Assembly: GCF_902832845.1 (NCBI RefSeq)
Contig: NZ_CADFDB010000006.1
Location: forward strand, 329,313 to 393,312
Origin: Burkholderia metallica
GTDB taxonomy: Bacteria; Pseudomonadota; Gammaproteobacteria; Burkholderiales; Burkholderiaceae
Direction of reading: 5' to 3'
Length of the DNA: 64,000 nt
Shown here one piece after another: positions 15,252 to 25,078 of the stretch (its first letter is position 1; every line of letters begins with the position of its first letter). A program made the position numbers and the translations under genes. Under the pieces are notes generated by a model. That model worked only from the letters and a program-made list of their open reading frames with translations, was not told where the DNA came from and did not search any database.

Positions 15252-15603
15252 GGGGCCGCCGTTTTGTCCGGATCCGGTTCGTGCAGGCCAAGGGGCGGCC
15301 TGCTTCAAGGTCGACTGGAGCATCCACGCCGCTGCGCGACCCGACGCCCTGACGATGTCGCCGCTGAATGCGACGACCGTTCACGGAACCGGCGACAAGG
15401 CTTGCCCCACTATACGCGCTGCCGCCGCCGCGCACACCTTCGCGGCAACCCGAACCCCTGCTTCGACCCGCCAACGCGGCACGCACCGAATCGCGCATCG
15501 CACCGCGCGTTCCTGCCGCCTGGTGCCATTGCGCGCGATCCCGGCACAGCCGTCGTCCAAGCGCTAAAATCCGCCGCCTGGGCATCCACGACGAGCAAGC
15601 GTT
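15252..15603. other. Intergenic stretch upstream of polB
   Basis: A 352-base GC-rich gap between divergent genes. No LexA-type palindrome (CTG-N10-CAG) was found although E. coli polB is SOS-regulated, and no convincing small gene or terminator was seen. The promoters of both flanking genes must lie here. Confidence 0.4.
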
Positions 15604-17982
15604 TTGACGGCGTTCGAGCAGGGTTTCATCCTCACCCGCCACTGGCGGGACACCGCATCCGGCATCGAGATCGAGTTCTGGCTGGCAACCGGAAACGGTC
15701 CGCGCCGCGTGCGGTTGCGCCCGCAGGAAGCCGTCGCGTTCATTCCGGCCGAACAGCAGGCGCTCGCCGAGCGCGCGCTGGCCGGCGAGCGCGATGCCGA
15801 GTTGCGCCCGCTCGCGCTGCGCGACTTCCGGCGGCGCCCCGTCGTCGGCCTCTATTGCAAGCGCTACCGCCATCTGACCGGCCTGCAGAAGCGCCTCGCG
15901 GCGGCCGGCGTCGACGTCTACGAAGCCGACGTGCAGCCGCCCGACCGCTACGCGATGGAGCGCTTCATCACCGCGTGCGTGCAGTTTCGCGGACAGCCCG
16001 GCCCCGACGGCACGCTGACCGCCGCCGAACTGAAAGCCGCGACCGGCTATCGGCCGGCGCTGCGCTGCGTGTCGCTCGACATCGAAACCAGCGTCCACGG
16101 CGAGCTGTATTCGATCGCGCTCGAAGGCTGCGGGCAGCGTCAGGTCTACATGCTCGGCCCGCCGAACGGCGACGCGCACGCCGACGCCATCGACTTCCGC
16201 CTCGACTACTGCGACAGCCGGCCCGCGCTGCTCGCGCGGCTCAACGAATGGTTCGACGAACACGATCCCGACGCGGTGATCGGCTGGAACCTCGTGCAGT
16301 TCGACCTGCGCATCCTGCATGCGCATTCGGAGCAGTACGGCATACCGCTGAAGCTCGGGCGCGGCGGCAGCGTGCTCGACTGGCGCGCGCACGGCCAGCA
16401 GCCCGACCACTTCTTCGCGGGTGCGGCCGGCCGGCTGATCCTCGACGGCATCGACATGCTGAAATCCGCGACGTGGACGTTCCCGTCGTTCAGCCTCGAA
16501 TACGTGTCGCAGACGCTGCTCGGCGAAGGCAAGTCGATCGACAACCCGTACCAGCGGATGGACGAGATCCAGCGCCGCTTCGATCACGACAAGCCGGCGC
16601 TCGCGCGTTACAACCTGAAGGACTGCGAACTCGTCACGCGCATCTTCGACAAGGCCGACCTGCTGTCCTTCGCGCTCGAACGCGCGAGCGTGACGGGCCT
16701 CGCGGCCGATCGCACCGGCGGGTCGGTCGCGGCGTTCACGCACCTGTACCTGCCGCGCATGCACCGGCTCGGCTATGTCGCGCCGAACCTCGGCGACGTG
16801 ACGGGGCAGAACAGCCCCGGCGGCTTCGTGATGGATTCGCGCCCCGGGCTGTACGACTCGGTGCTCGTGTTCGACTACAAGAGCCTCTATCCGTCGATCA
16901 TCCGCACGTTCCTGATCGATCCGGTCGGGCTGATCGAAGGGCTCGCGAATCCCGGCGACGACGCGTCGGTGCCCGGCTTCCTCGGCGCGCGCTTCTCGCG
17001 CACCGCGCACTGCCTGCCCGACATCGTGCGCCGCGTGTGGGAAGGCCGCGACGATGCGAAGCGGCAGCGCAACGCGCCGCTGTCGCAGGCGCTGAAGATC
17101 ATCATGAACTCGTTCTACGGCGTGCTCGGCTCGACGGGCTGCCGTTTCTTCGACCCTCGCCTCGCATCGTCGATCACGATGCGCGGGCACGAGATCATGC
17201 ACCGCACGCGCGCACTGATCGAAGCGCAGGGGTACGAAGTGATCTACGGCGATACCGATTCGACGTTCGTGTGGCTCGGCCGCGCGCACGACGACGACGA
17301 AGCCGGCGCGAAGGGCCGCGCGCTCGTCGAGCACGTGAACCGCTGGTGGCGCGCGCACCTGCGCGACCAGTTCGGGCTGGAGAGCGCGCTGGAACTGCAG
17401 TACGAGCGGCACTACCGCCGCTTCCTGATGCCGACCGTGCGCGGCGCGGAAGAAGGCAGCAAGAAGCGTTACGCGGGCCTCGCGGCGGCGGCCGACGGCG
17501 GCGAGGATCTCGTGTTCAAGGGGCTCGAAACGGTGCGCACCGACTGGACGCCGCTCGCGCAGCAGTTCCAGCGCGAGTTGTACCGGCGCGTGTTCAGCCG
17601 CGAGCCGTACCAGGATTTCATCCGCGACACCGTGCGGCGCACGCTCGCCGGCGAATTCGACGACCAGCTCGTCTACCGCAAGCGCGTGCGCCGGCCGCTG
17701 CGCGAATACGAGCGCAACGTGCCGCCGCACGTGCGCGCGGCACGGATCGCCGACGAGTTCAACCTCGCGCATGGCCGGCCGCTGCAGTATCAGCGGGGCG
17801 GCTGGATCAGCTACGTGATGACGACGGCCGGCCCCGAGCCGCTCGAGACGATGCGCTCGCCGATCGACTATGCGTTCTACCTGAACCGCCAGTTGCAGCC
17901 CGTGGCCGACGCGATCCTGCCGTTCCTGCGCGACGATTTCGAACGCGTGATCTCCGGGCAGGGGCAGTTGTTTGGCGACTGA
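15604..17982 (+). CDS. polB: DNA polymerase II (family B)
   Basis: A 792-residue family B polymerase, full length compared with E. coli Pol II. Exonuclease motif I is SLDIETS (Asp159, Glu161). Exo III is YNLKDCELV near residue 335. Polymerase motif A is [11 protein letters not shown] near 423, motif [16 protein letters not shown] near 496, and motif C YGDTDST near 547. Both proofreading and polymerase centres are intact. The role is replication restart and translesion synthesis after DNA damage. The start is a TTG; no better ATG is nearby. No LexA box was seen upstream, unlike E. coli. Confidence 0.96.
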   Translation: MTAFEQGFILTRHWRDTASGIEIEFWLATGNGPRRVRLRPQEAVAFIPAEQQALAERALAGERDAELRPLALRDFRRRPVVGLYCKRYRHLTGLQKRLAAAGVDVYEADVQPPDRYAMERFITACVQFRGQPGPDGTLTAAELKAATGYRPALRCVSLDIETSVHGELYSIALEGCGQRQVYMLGPPNGDAHADAIDFRLDYCDSRPALLARLNEWFDEHDPDAVIGWNLVQFDLRILHAHSEQYGIPLKLGRGGSVLDWRAHGQQPDHFFAGAAGRLILDGIDMLKSATWTFPSFSLEYVSQTLLGEGKSIDNPYQRMDEIQRRFDHDKPALARYNLKDCELVTRIFDKADLLSFALERASVTGLAADRTGGSVAAFTHLYLPRMHRLGYVAPNLGDVTGQNSPGGFVMDSRPGLYDSVLVFDYKSLYPSIIRTFLIDPVGLIEGLANPGDDASVPGFLGARFSRTAHCLPDIVRRVWEGRDDAKRQRNAPLSQALKIIMNSFYGVLGSTGCRFFDPRLASSITMRGHEIMHRTRALIEAQGYEVIYGDTDSTFVWLGRAHDDDEAGAKGRALVEHVNRWWRAHLRDQFGLESALELQYERHYRRFLMPTVRGAEEGSKKRYAGLAAAADGGEDLVFKGLETVRTDWTPLAQQFQRELYRRVFSREPYQDFIRDTVRRTLAGEFDDQLVYRKRVRRPLREYERNVPPHVRAARIADEFNLAHGRPLQYQRGGWISYVMTTAGPEPLETMRSPIDYAFYLNRQLQPVADAILPFLRDDFERVISGQGQLFGD

Positions 17983-18135
17983 TGCAACGCCGCCGCGCTG
18001 CCCACTCTTGCTCGTTCGGAAACACTGCAGTCGCGGATTCTCCATTTATCCGGACGGTCCGGGTTCCTAAACTCGTGTCGTCGGTTCAGCCAAGCGAATG
18101 CGTGCAGGACCGTAACGAAACCGTCTGAGGAAATC

Positions 18136-18468
18136 GTGAAATTCATCATCGTCACCGTCGCCGGCGTCGCCGCTACCGCCACCGTTCTCCTCGCCGCACC
18201 GGCCGCGTCGTACGCGCAGTCGTCGGAGTCGTCACACTCGACGCTCACGCGCGCCCAGGTGCGCCAGGAGCTGTTCGACCTCGAATCGGTCGGCTACGAC
18301 CCGATCGCCGCCGACGACGAGAACTATCCGGGCGACATCGTCGCCGCGCAGGAGCGCCTGGCCGCCAAGCGCGTCGCCGAACGCAAGCATGCCGAACCGG
18401 CCTATGGGTCGAACGGCATACCCGTTACGGAGTCGGGCGCGCCGGCCGTTGCGGCGGTGAAGCAGTAA
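18136..18468 (+). CDS. DUF4148-type secreted small protein
   Basis: A 110-residue protein starting at GTG with TGAGGAAATC upstream. A signal peptide runs through residues ~1-27, ending SYAQ. The mature part has LTRAQVRQELFDLESVGYDP followed by a Tyr-Pro and repeated Ala-Lys-Arg segment, characteristic of the DUF4148 proteins that occur in many copies in Burkholderia. They are periplasmic and of unknown role. A long stretch of minus-strand frames overlaps it but lacks start signals. Confidence 0.85.
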   Translation: MKFIIVTVAGVAATATVLLAAPAASYAQSSESSHSTLTRAQVRQELFDLESVGYDPIAADDENYPGDIVAAQERLAAKRVAERKHAEPAYGSNGIPVTESGAPAVAAVKQ

Positions 18469-18576
18469 CGCGCCGCCGGTCGCATCGGGGATCCGCGCCC
18501 CGGCGTGCCTCCCGCAGCCCGTCCGGCTAAAATACCGGGCTGCTGCGCCTCCCGCCGCGGCCGGAGGACATTCAAC

Positions 18577-19704
18577 ATGACCGCACATCGCGGTGCCGCG
18601 GTCGTCATCGCACCCGGCCATGAGACAGCCAGCCTGTCGAACGCCCAGAAAACGTTCAATACGCTCGTCAAGCAGATCGAGAAGCGGCGCGAGCGTCTCG
18701 GCGCGTGGGAAGCCGTGATGCCGGCCTTCCAGAAGAAATTCGTCGACGAGCTGTTGCCGCTCGAACAGGCGTCGACCGCGCTGCGGATCCGGCTGCTCAA
18801 CCAGCTCGACGACGCATTCCTGCAAAAAGGACTGAGCAAGGCCGAGCAGCACACGCTTTCCGCGATGATCGTCAACATGGCGCGCGACTTGCTCGACGTC
18901 AGCGACGACGCGCAGTTGAAGGCTATCCACGACCGGCACCGCGCAGCCGACCCCGGCAGCCACGCGGCGGCCGGACGCAGGCGGGCCAGACCGGAGGCGC
19001 CCGAACCGCAATCGACGCCCGACGTCGCCGCCGACGACGATCTCGACGCGCTGTCGCCCGACGAACTCATCGCGCGCGTGCAGTCCGAACTGGACGAACA
19101 GTTCGAGCGCGACATGGCCGAGCATGCGGCCCGCGAGGCGCAGCGCGCCAAGCGCAGGAAAGCGCCCCGGCAGTCCGCCGCGCTGGCGAAGCGCGAAGCC
19201 GAGCAGGCCGAAGCGAGCCGGTCGCTGCGCGAGGTCTACCGGAAGCTGGCGAGCGCGCTGCACCCCGATCGCGAAACCGATCCCCGCGAACAGGAACGCA
19301 AGACCGTGCTGATGCAGCGGGTCAACCATGCTTATGCGAACGGCAAGCTCCTTCAACTGCTGGAGCTGCAACTGGAGATCGAACAGATCGACCGGCACGC
19401 GATCAACGGCCTCGGCGAAGATCGGCTCGCGCGTTACAACGGCATCCTGGAAGATCAACTGCGCGAGCTGGATCAGGAAATTCAGGACGTCGAAACCGGA
19501 TTCCGGCGAACTTACGGGATCGCACCGTCCGTCAAGGTCGCGCCCGACACCGTCATCCGCATGCTCGCACGCGACATCGCGAGCACGCAGCGCGGCATCC
19601 ACGACCTGAATCTGACGCTGCGCGAATTCGACGATCCTGCGAACGTCAAGGACTGGCTGAAGGACCTGAAGCGCCAGCAGGCATTCCCGCGCGACGACGA
19701 CTAG
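18577..19704 (+). CDS. J-domain-like protein with coiled-coil flanks
   Basis: A 375-residue soluble protein from ATG 18577. Residues ~20-120 are helical and basic. The region ~130-215 is a charged Glu/Arg/Ala-rich predicted coiled coil. Residues ~215-265 carry LREVYRKLASALHPDRETDP followed by RVNHAYANGKLLQLLEL, matching helix II-HPD loop-helix III of a J domain (HPD at ~229-231). The C-terminal 110 residues are again helical. J domains stimulate DnaK-type ATPase. Here the domain is central, without Gly/Phe or zinc regions, so it is a class C type cochaperone with unknown client. It stands alone. Confidence 0.7.
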   Translation: MTAHRGAAVVIAPGHETASLSNAQKTFNTLVKQIEKRRERLGAWEAVMPAFQKKFVDELLPLEQASTALRIRLLNQLDDAFLQKGLSKAEQHTLSAMIVNMARDLLDVSDDAQLKAIHDRHRAADPGSHAAAGRRRARPEAPEPQSTPDVAADDDLDALSPDELIARVQSELDEQFERDMAEHAAREAQRAKRRKAPRQSAALAKREAEQAEASRSLREVYRKLASALHPDRETDPREQERKTVLMQRVNHAYANGKLLQLLELQLEIEQIDRHAINGLGEDRLARYNGILEDQLRELDQEIQDVETGFRRTYGIAPSVKVAPDTVIRMLARDIASTQRGIHDLNLTLREFDDPANVKDWLKDLKRQQAFPRDDD

Positions 19705-19713
19705 CTTCCGTCA

Positions 19714-19735
19714 GGCGGGCCTGCATCTGCCCGCC
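19714..19735. terminator. GC stem-loop between convergent genes
   Basis: GGCGGGC / GCCCGCC, a 7-bp stem with an 8-base loop, lies between the J-domain gene and the convergent hydrolase gene. No T-run follows on either strand, so it is at best a weak bidirectional terminator. Confidence 0.3.
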
Positions 19736-19786
19736 GACGATCGTACTGCGGTGCGGTCGCCCGTTCGGGCGAACCGCCGATGCGCA

Positions 19787-21163
19787 TCACGCGCGATGCC
19801 CCGAAATCGGCCCCGCTTCGCCGGTCAGGTTGAACACGCTGTCGATCCACGCAAGAAACGTCGAGAACGTGAAATCCGACCACTGCTGCGTGCGGAACGC
19901 CTTCATCACCGGCGTATCGGCCGGGTCCTGCTGGTTCAGCAGGTTGTCGACGAACGTGCCGATAGCCGCGTCGATGCCGTTCTCGTGGATCGCGGACCCG
20001 GTGAAGCTGACCGCCGTCACCTGATGGTTGGCGATGAAGTCGTTGCGCGCCCACGGCATGAAGTAGCCGAAGTTCGGCAGCGGGTTCAGCGTCTGCTTCA
20101 GCCCGTCCAGCTCCTGCCCGAACATCGCGAGCGACAGCGCATCCTTCGTCGCGTCGTCGGGCGCCGCGATCACGGCCGGCACGAACGCGCGATAGTGATA
20201 CGCGGCGATGATTTTGTCGCGCTGGTAGCTGGAAAAACCGAAGCGGTCGTGCGGAAAGGTCGCCGACAGCGCCGCATACGCGCTACCCATGTTGCCCGGA
20301 TCGAAATGGCTGGTCAGCCGGCTGTTCACGGTGATCATCCCGTCGGGGGCCGTCATCCCCCACTCGGTGCGCACGCGGTCGTACAGCCCGACCGACGGAT
20401 GCGCGGCCGCGTCCGCGCCGAACGGCGTGTCGAACACCGTGCCGGCGTCGTCGAGCAGCGAACTATGCGCCTGCGGCTGCAGCGTGTTGCGCAGCGACGC
20501 GTAGTTCGCGAGCGTGCCGTAGCCGCCCGCGCTCATCCCGTACACGAGCAGCCGGTTCGGCTTGCCGAAGCCGTGCGACACCAGCCATTGCGCGACGGCC
20601 TGGATGTTCTTCAGCCCGCTGTAGTGCTGCAGCCGCCAGTCGCCGTTCGGCGACGTGTAGTTGCGCACCGCGCTGCCCATGTGGATATCTCCGGTGCAAT
20701 AGGGCACGAAAACCTGTGTCCACTGCTGCGTCTCGACCTTCGGTTCGCCGACGAGAATGTGCGCGAGATCCATTCGCGTGAGCAGCGGCGACAGGAACGA
20801 CGACAGCAGCGCCTCGTTCGCGGTGCCGTTCATGTAGTTGTGCGGAATGCCGTCCGGGTTGAAGCCGCCGAGGCCGGCCTCGGCGCCGGTCGACGTCTGC
20901 GTGCAGGTGCCGTAATCCCAGCATGCGCCGCCCGGCTCCATCATGTACAGCAGGTTGTCCGACTGCGCACGGTTGACGTAGAAGCGCATCGGCGTGCCGT
21001 TGCCGCACGATGCGCCGGTGCTCTCCGGCAACGTCACTTCGTACCACGAATAATACGGAATCGACGGGTCCGGCATCATCGTATCGGCCGCGTGGCCGTT
21101 CAGTGCCGCGCAACCGAGCAGCGTGGCGAAGGCCGCGCGCAGCAGGCATCGTGCTGTGGACAT
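19787..21163 (-). CDS. Pectinacetylesterase-family secreted hydrolase
   Basis: A 458-residue exported protein. The signal peptide is MSTARCLLRAAFATLLGCAA, ending near LNGHAADT. Motifs of the pectinacetylesterase/Notum alpha-beta hydrolase family are present: MMEPGGACWDYGTC (oxyanion region with conserved Trp-Cys), the nucleophile elbow YGMSAGGYGT (GxSxGG), an Asp in LLDDAGTVFD, and a late His in SAIHENGID. The predicted activity is carboxylester hydrolysis outside the cytoplasm; substrate (acetylated polysaccharide, lipid or polyester) unknown. The start has AAGGAGGGGAG upstream. The preceding gene, 64 bases upstream, encodes an anchored helical protein that may be its dedicated partner. Confidence 0.8.
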   Translation of the reverse strand: MSTARCLLRAAFATLLGCAALNGHAADTMMPDPSIPYYSWYEVTLPESTGASCGNGTPMRFYVNRAQSDNLLYMMEPGGACWDYGTCTQTSTGAEAGLGGFNPDGIPHNYMNGTANEALLSSFLSPLLTRMDLAHILVGEPKVETQQWTQVFVPYCTGDIHMGSAVRNYTSPNGDWRLQHYSGLKNIQAVAQWLVSHGFGKPNRLLVYGMSAGGYGTLANYASLRNTLQPQAHSSLLDDAGTVFDTPFGADAAAHPSVGLYDRVRTEWGMTAPDGMITVNSRLTSHFDPGNMGSAYAALSATFPHDRFGFSSYQRDKIIAAYHYRAFVPAVIAAPDDATKDALSLAMFGQELDGLKQTLNPLPNFGYFMPWARNDFIANHQVTAVSFTGSAIHENGIDAAIGTFVDNLLNQQDPADTPVMKAFRTQQWSDFTFSTFLAWIDSVFNLTGEAGPISGHRA

Positions 21164-21227
21164 CTCCCCTCCTTGTCGATGGACATGACGCGGCCGCCGG
21201 GCCGCCCCGGCGTCGCGGATTCGGCGC

Positions 21228-21941
21228 TCAGTGCGCGCCGGACGGCGAAGCGCCGTCGAACAGCCGGACGCGCAGCGCCTGCAGGCGCTGCGCGATGACG
21301 GCTTGTTGACGGTCGGGATCGGGAATGCTCGCCTGAACCTGCCGGACGACGTCGCGGCTCTGCTGTTCGTACGACAGATAGCGCGGGTCCTGCGCCGGCG
21401 ACGGGCCGACCGTCTGCTGCGCATAGGCGTCCCATTGCGCGCGCATCGACCGGAGCGCCGCGCTGCGCGTCGCGGGGTCGGCTTCGGTATCGGTCAGCAG
21501 CGCGGCGCTGAGCGCTTCGGCCTGCACCGGCACGATCTCGTTGCGCGCGACATGGTCGGGCAGTTCGTCGAGAATCCGGCGCGCGAGCGCGGCGCGCTCC
21601 GCTTGCGGCACGACGTTGCGGCGATCGCCGTACGCGGCGACCGCGTCGCGAAAGCGCGCGAACGCGACGATGCGCTTCACTTCGGCATCCGCGTCGGGGC
21701 GCCCCGCGAGGCTGCGGCGCAGCGCGTCGACGTCGAGCTGCCGCTCCTCGGGGCCGGGCGTCGCGGCGCCGGTGCCGAACGCATCGGCCGCGCCGGACTG
21801 CGCGCTCGCCGTCGCGGCCGGCGTGCCGGACGACGCGGCCTGCGCCGGTGTCGCCGCCTCGTATCGCCAGACTGCAACCGCGGCCACGCCGATCGCCGCG
21901 ATTGCGCCCGTGCGCCGCCAGAGTGCCCTGTTCTTCTTCAC
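21228..21941 (-). CDS. Membrane-anchored helical protein, possible hydrolase accessory factor
   Basis: A 237-residue protein starting at GTG with GAGGAGG upstream. One N-terminal transmembrane helix (residues ~10-27, GAIAAIGVAAVAVWRYEA) is followed by an Ala/Pro/Ser-rich linker and an all-helical periplasmic part rich in Arg, Ala and Gln (for example RIVAFARFRDAVAAYGDRRN). This arrangement, and its position directly upstream of a secreted GxSxG hydrolase, recall steric foldases such as lipase chaperones. The lipase-chaperone signature is not evident, so the role is a hypothesis. Confidence 0.5.
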   Translation of the reverse strand: MKKNRALWRRTGAIAAIGVAAVAVWRYEAATPAQAASSGTPAATASAQSGAADAFGTGAATPGPEERQLDVDALRRSLAGRPDADAEVKRIVAFARFRDAVAAYGDRRNVVPQAERAALARRILDELPDHVARNEIVPVQAEALSAALLTDTEADPATRSAALRSMRAQWDAYAQQTVGPSPAQDPRYLSYEQQSRDVVRQVQASIPDPDRQQAVIAQRLQALRVRLFDGASPSGAH

Positions 21942-22082
21942 GTCGCCTCCTCGTCACGTCATGCCGTTCTTCGCCGGTGCATCCGCGAGTAGGTTCTAGG
22001 TCGAATCCGGCATGCAGTCAAAAGCGGAACTAGAACGCAGGCACTAAACCTGCGCGCATCGGCCACGCGCGGCGAAACGTTT

Positions 22083-22094
22083 GAAACGCGTTTC
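22083..22094. promoter_or_regulatory. Perfect 12-bp palindrome GAAACGCGTTTC
   Basis: The palindrome lies in the 429-base gap between the accessory-protein gene (minus) and the PLP-enzyme gene (plus), about 140 bases upstream of the former and 280 of the latter. A further GAAACG occurs nine bases before it, making a composite dyad. It resembles LacI/GalR-type half sites, but no LacI gene is in the window. Otherwise the gap shows no supported gene. Confidence 0.4.
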
Positions 22095-22370
22095 GTTGCG
22101 GCAGCCGCCGGCGCGCAACGTCGCGTGCACGCCCGTGCGGCGGCGGTCCGGGCCGGCACGCGCCGCATGCGCGCGACACCAAGCAAGCAACGCTCCCGTT
22201 GCCCGGACGCACGACGGTCGCGCATCCGCACGGCCGATACGGATGGCCGGATCGGACCCGTCGAACGACCCGCTGAGCGCTTGGTCGTCATTTTGACCGG
22301 CCCTATGCTGATTTCCGACACGCGCCGAACGGTCGGCGCGACGCACCCCTCACCCAGCCGAGCCCGTTCC

Positions 22371-23597
22371 ATGAGCCGTGCAGACCTTCCGCATCGCGCA
22401 CCCGCCGCCGCCCACGACTATCCGGCCTATCGCGACGCGCTCGCGGGCCGCCGCCTGCCCGCCGCGTTCGTCGACCTCGACTGCCTCGACGCGAACCTCG
22501 CCGACCTGAAACGCCGCGCGCGCGGCCTGCCGATCCGGCTCGCGACGAAATCGGTACGCTCGCGCGAACTGATCGGCGCTGTGCTCGCCGCCGGCCCGTT
22601 CATGCAGGGGCTGCTGTGCTATTCGGCCGCGGAAGCCGCGTGGCTCGCGGACGGCGGGTTCGACGACATCGTCGTCGCCTATCCGAGCGTCGAGCCCGAC
22701 GACCTGCGCGCGGTAGCCGCGCAGCTTCGGCGCGGCCGCTCGATCACGCTGATGGTCGACGACGCGGCGCAGGTCGACGCGATCGACCGCGTCGCGCACG
22801 ACGAACGCGTGACGATCCCGCTCGCGATCGATCTCGACATGTCGTCCGCGTATCCGGGCCTGTACTTCGGCATGTACCGCTCGCCGGTGCGCGACGCGGC
22901 CGGCGCACTCGCGCTCGCGAACCGCATCGCCGAGCGGCCGCACGTGCGGCTCGACGGGCTGATGGGCTACGAAGGACAGATCGCCGGCGTGGCCGACACG
23001 CAGCCGGGCAGCGGCGCGCGCAATGCGCTGGTGCGCTACCTGAAGCGCCGCTCGGCGCGCGAGGTCAACGCGCGCCGCCATGCGGCCGTGCAGGCGCTCG
23101 CGGCGGCGGGCCACGCGTTGCGCTTCGTGAACGGCGGCGGCACCGGCAGCTTCGAAAGCACGCTCGGCGACGCATCGGTCACCGAGCTTGCGGCCGGTTC
23201 GGGCCTCTACGCGCCGGCGCTGTTCGATCACTACGCGGCGTTTCATGCGCAGCCGGCGGCCGGCTTCGCGCTGCCGGTCGTACGGATTCCGCGGCCGGGC
23301 ATCGTGACCTGCTCGGGCGGCGGCTATGTCGCATCGGGCCCGGCCGGCAAGAGCCGCCTGCCGCGGCCGTGGCTGCCGGCCGGCTGCACGCTGATCGACA
23401 ACGAAGGCGCGGGCGAAGTGCAGACGCCGGTGCGCGTGCCGCACGGCGTCGCCCCGGCGATCGGCGAGCCGATCCTGTTCCGCCACGCGAAAGCCGGCGA
23501 GCTGTGCGAACGCTTCAACACGCTGCTGCTGATCCGCGGCGGACGGGTGGTCGGCGAAACGCCCACCTATCGCGGCGAAGGCAAGAGCTTTTTCTAG
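22371..23597 (+). CDS. PLP-dependent alanine-racemase-fold enzyme (D-threonine aldolase / amino acid deaminase type)
   Basis: A 408-residue protein of the fold-III PLP group. Near the N-terminus AAFVDLDCLDANLADLKRRA precedes LPIRLATKSVRS, whose Lys is the expected Schiff-base lysine. The barrel continues with DLDMSSAYPG, LMGYEGQIAG and NGGGTGSFEST, and the C-terminal domain has the conserved ending PTYRGEGKSFF. Family members cleave or deaminate D-amino acids such as D-threonine or D-serine, but the substrate here is unknown. It is followed by lactone oxidase, MFS and porin genes on the same strand, suggesting a small catabolic operon. Confidence 0.8.
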   Translation: MSRADLPHRAPAAAHDYPAYRDALAGRRLPAAFVDLDCLDANLADLKRRARGLPIRLATKSVRSRELIGAVLAAGPFMQGLLCYSAAEAAWLADGGFDDIVVAYPSVEPDDLRAVAAQLRRGRSITLMVDDAAQVDAIDRVAHDERVTIPLAIDLDMSSAYPGLYFGMYRSPVRDAAGALALANRIAERPHVRLDGLMGYEGQIAGVADTQPGSGARNALVRYLKRRSAREVNARRHAAVQALAAAGHALRFVNGGGTGSFESTLGDASVTELAAGSGLYAPALFDHYAAFHAQPAAGFALPVVRIPRPGIVTCSGGGYVASGPAGKSRLPRPWLPAGCTLIDNEGAGEVQTPVRVPHGVAPAIGEPILFRHAKAGELCERFNTLLLIRGGRVVGETPTYRGEGKSFF

Positions 23598-23671
23598 CGA
23601 GCGTCGCTGTCCGTCGTTCATGCAGCGCCCCCGTTTCAACCTGTTCAACCGACAACCACGGAGACAAAGCC

Positions 23672-25078
23672 ATGTGGCGCAACTGGTCGGGATATGTCTG
23701 CAGTCCTGATGCAACCGTGTCGACGCCGGCTTCGCGCACCGCGCTCGCGGCGGTGCTGCGCGACGCGGCGGCGGCCGGCGCCACCGTGCGCGCGGCCGGC
23801 GCCGGTCATTCGTTCTCGCCGCTCGTGCAGACCGACGACGTGATCCTGTCGCTCGATGCGATGCAGGGCGTGATCGACGTCGACCGCGACCGGCGCGTCG
23901 CGCGCGTGCATGCCGGCACGCGGCTGTGGGCACTGGGCCCCGCGCTCGCCGCGCACGGCCTCGCGATGGAGAACCTCGGCGACATCAACGTGCAGTCGAT
24001 CGCCGGCGCGACCAGCACCGGCACGCACGGCACCGGCATCACGCTCGGCAACCTGTCGACGCAGATCGACAGCCTGACCTTCATGTGCGCCGATGGCAGC
24101 GAGATCCGCGCGAGCGCCGATTCGCATCCCGACCTGTTCGCCGGCGGCCGGATCGGGCTCGGCGCGCTCGGCGTGCTGACCGAGATCGGCCTGCGCCTCG
24201 TGCCCGCGTTCAAGCTGCGCCTCGAACGCGGCGGCATGCGGCTCGACGACTGCCTCGCGCAAGCGGACGCGCTGATCGCGACGCACCGCTCGTTCGAGTT
24301 CTACTGGTTCCCGCATACCGACACCGTGCTGACCAAGGCGTGGGACCTGACCGACGAGCCGGCCAGCGCGGTGCACTGGGCGAGCCGCGCGTCCGAGTCG
24401 TTCCTCGAGAACACGGTATTCGGCGCGCTGTGCGGGCTCGGGCGACGCGTGCCGTCGCTGTGTCCGGCGCTGAGCCGGCTGTGCGCGTCGACCGTGTCGG
24501 CCGGCCGGCACGTCGATGCGAGCTACGCGATGCTGTCGACGGTGCGCCGCGTGCGCTTCAACGAAATGGAATGGTCGGTGCCGGCCGAACGCGGCGCCGA
24601 CGCGCTGCGCGAAATCCGCGCGTTCATCGCGCGCCGCAGCTTCCCGCTGATGTTCCCGATCGAATACCGCTGGGTACGCGGCGACGACATCTGGCTGAGC
24701 CCCGACTACGGCCGCGACAGTGTGCGCATCTCGGTGCACCAGTATCGCGGGATGCCGTTCGACGCGTACTTCTCCGGTGTGCAGGCGATCTGCCGCAATC
24801 ACGGCGGGCGGCCGCACTGGGGCAAGGTGCATGCGATGAAAGCGGCCGAACTCGCGGCGTGCTACCCGCATTGGGACGATTTCCTCGCGCTGCGCGAACG
24901 GATGGACCCGCACGGCCGCTTCCTGACGCCTTACCTGCGCATGCTGTTCGGGCTGCCGCCACGCGCAGGCGCGAGCACCGCCGTGCGCGCCGCCGCGCTC
25001 GCCCGAGGGGCGCACCCGATGCACGAAACGGCCGGCGTCGCGCAGGATCGGTCACGATCGAACCCGGAGGCTTCATGA
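23672..25078 (+). CDS. D-arabinono-1,4-lactone oxidase family FAD enzyme
   Basis: A 468-residue flavoenzyme of the aldonolactone oxidase / VAO group. The FAD region includes VRAAGAGHSFSP at residues ~42-53, where His is the usual covalent FAD site of the family, and SIAGATSTGTHGTG near 110-125. The family motif HWGK near residue 388 (GGRPHWGKVH) binds flavin N5/C4. No signal peptide. It oxidises an aldonolactone or polyol with O2 or a dye acceptor. Its last codons overlap the MFS start (ATGA), indicating translational coupling. Pairing with a PLP enzyme is unusual. Confidence 0.88.
   Translation: MWRNWSGYVCSPDATVSTPASRTALAAVLRDAAAAGATVRAAGAGHSFSPLVQTDDVILSLDAMQGVIDVDRDRRVARVHAGTRLWALGPALAAHGLAMENLGDINVQSIAGATSTGTHGTGITLGNLSTQIDSLTFMCADGSEIRASADSHPDLFAGGRIGLGALGVLTEIGLRLVPAFKLRLERGGMRLDDCLAQADALIATHRSFEFYWFPHTDTVLTKAWDLTDEPASAVHWASRASESFLENTVFGALCGLGRRVPSLCPALSRLCASTVSAGRHVDASYAMLSTVRRVRFNEMEWSVPAERGADALREIRAFIARRSFPLMFPIEYRWVRGDDIWLSPDYGRDSVRISVHQYRGMPFDAYFSGVQAICRNHGGRPHWGKVHAMKAAELAACYPHWDDFLALRERMDPHGRFLTPYLRMLFGLPPRAGASTAVRAAALARGAHPMHETAGVAQDRSRSNPEAS

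Noticed and set aside
15252-15603. LexA box upstream of polB
   Set aside because: No CTG-N10-CAG dyad was found in the gap.
14824-18128. Very long open frames on both strands across the DNA polymerase II gene (over 1000 codons each)
   Set aside because: They are GC3-bias shadows rich in Arg/Ala/His with no conserved motifs, while the polB frame has all exonuclease and polymerase motifs.
21228-21941. Annotation as a lipase chaperone or phospholipase accessory protein
   Set aside because: The lipase-chaperone signature is not evident and no lipase or phospholipase gene is adjacent; kept as an unknown accessory candidate.
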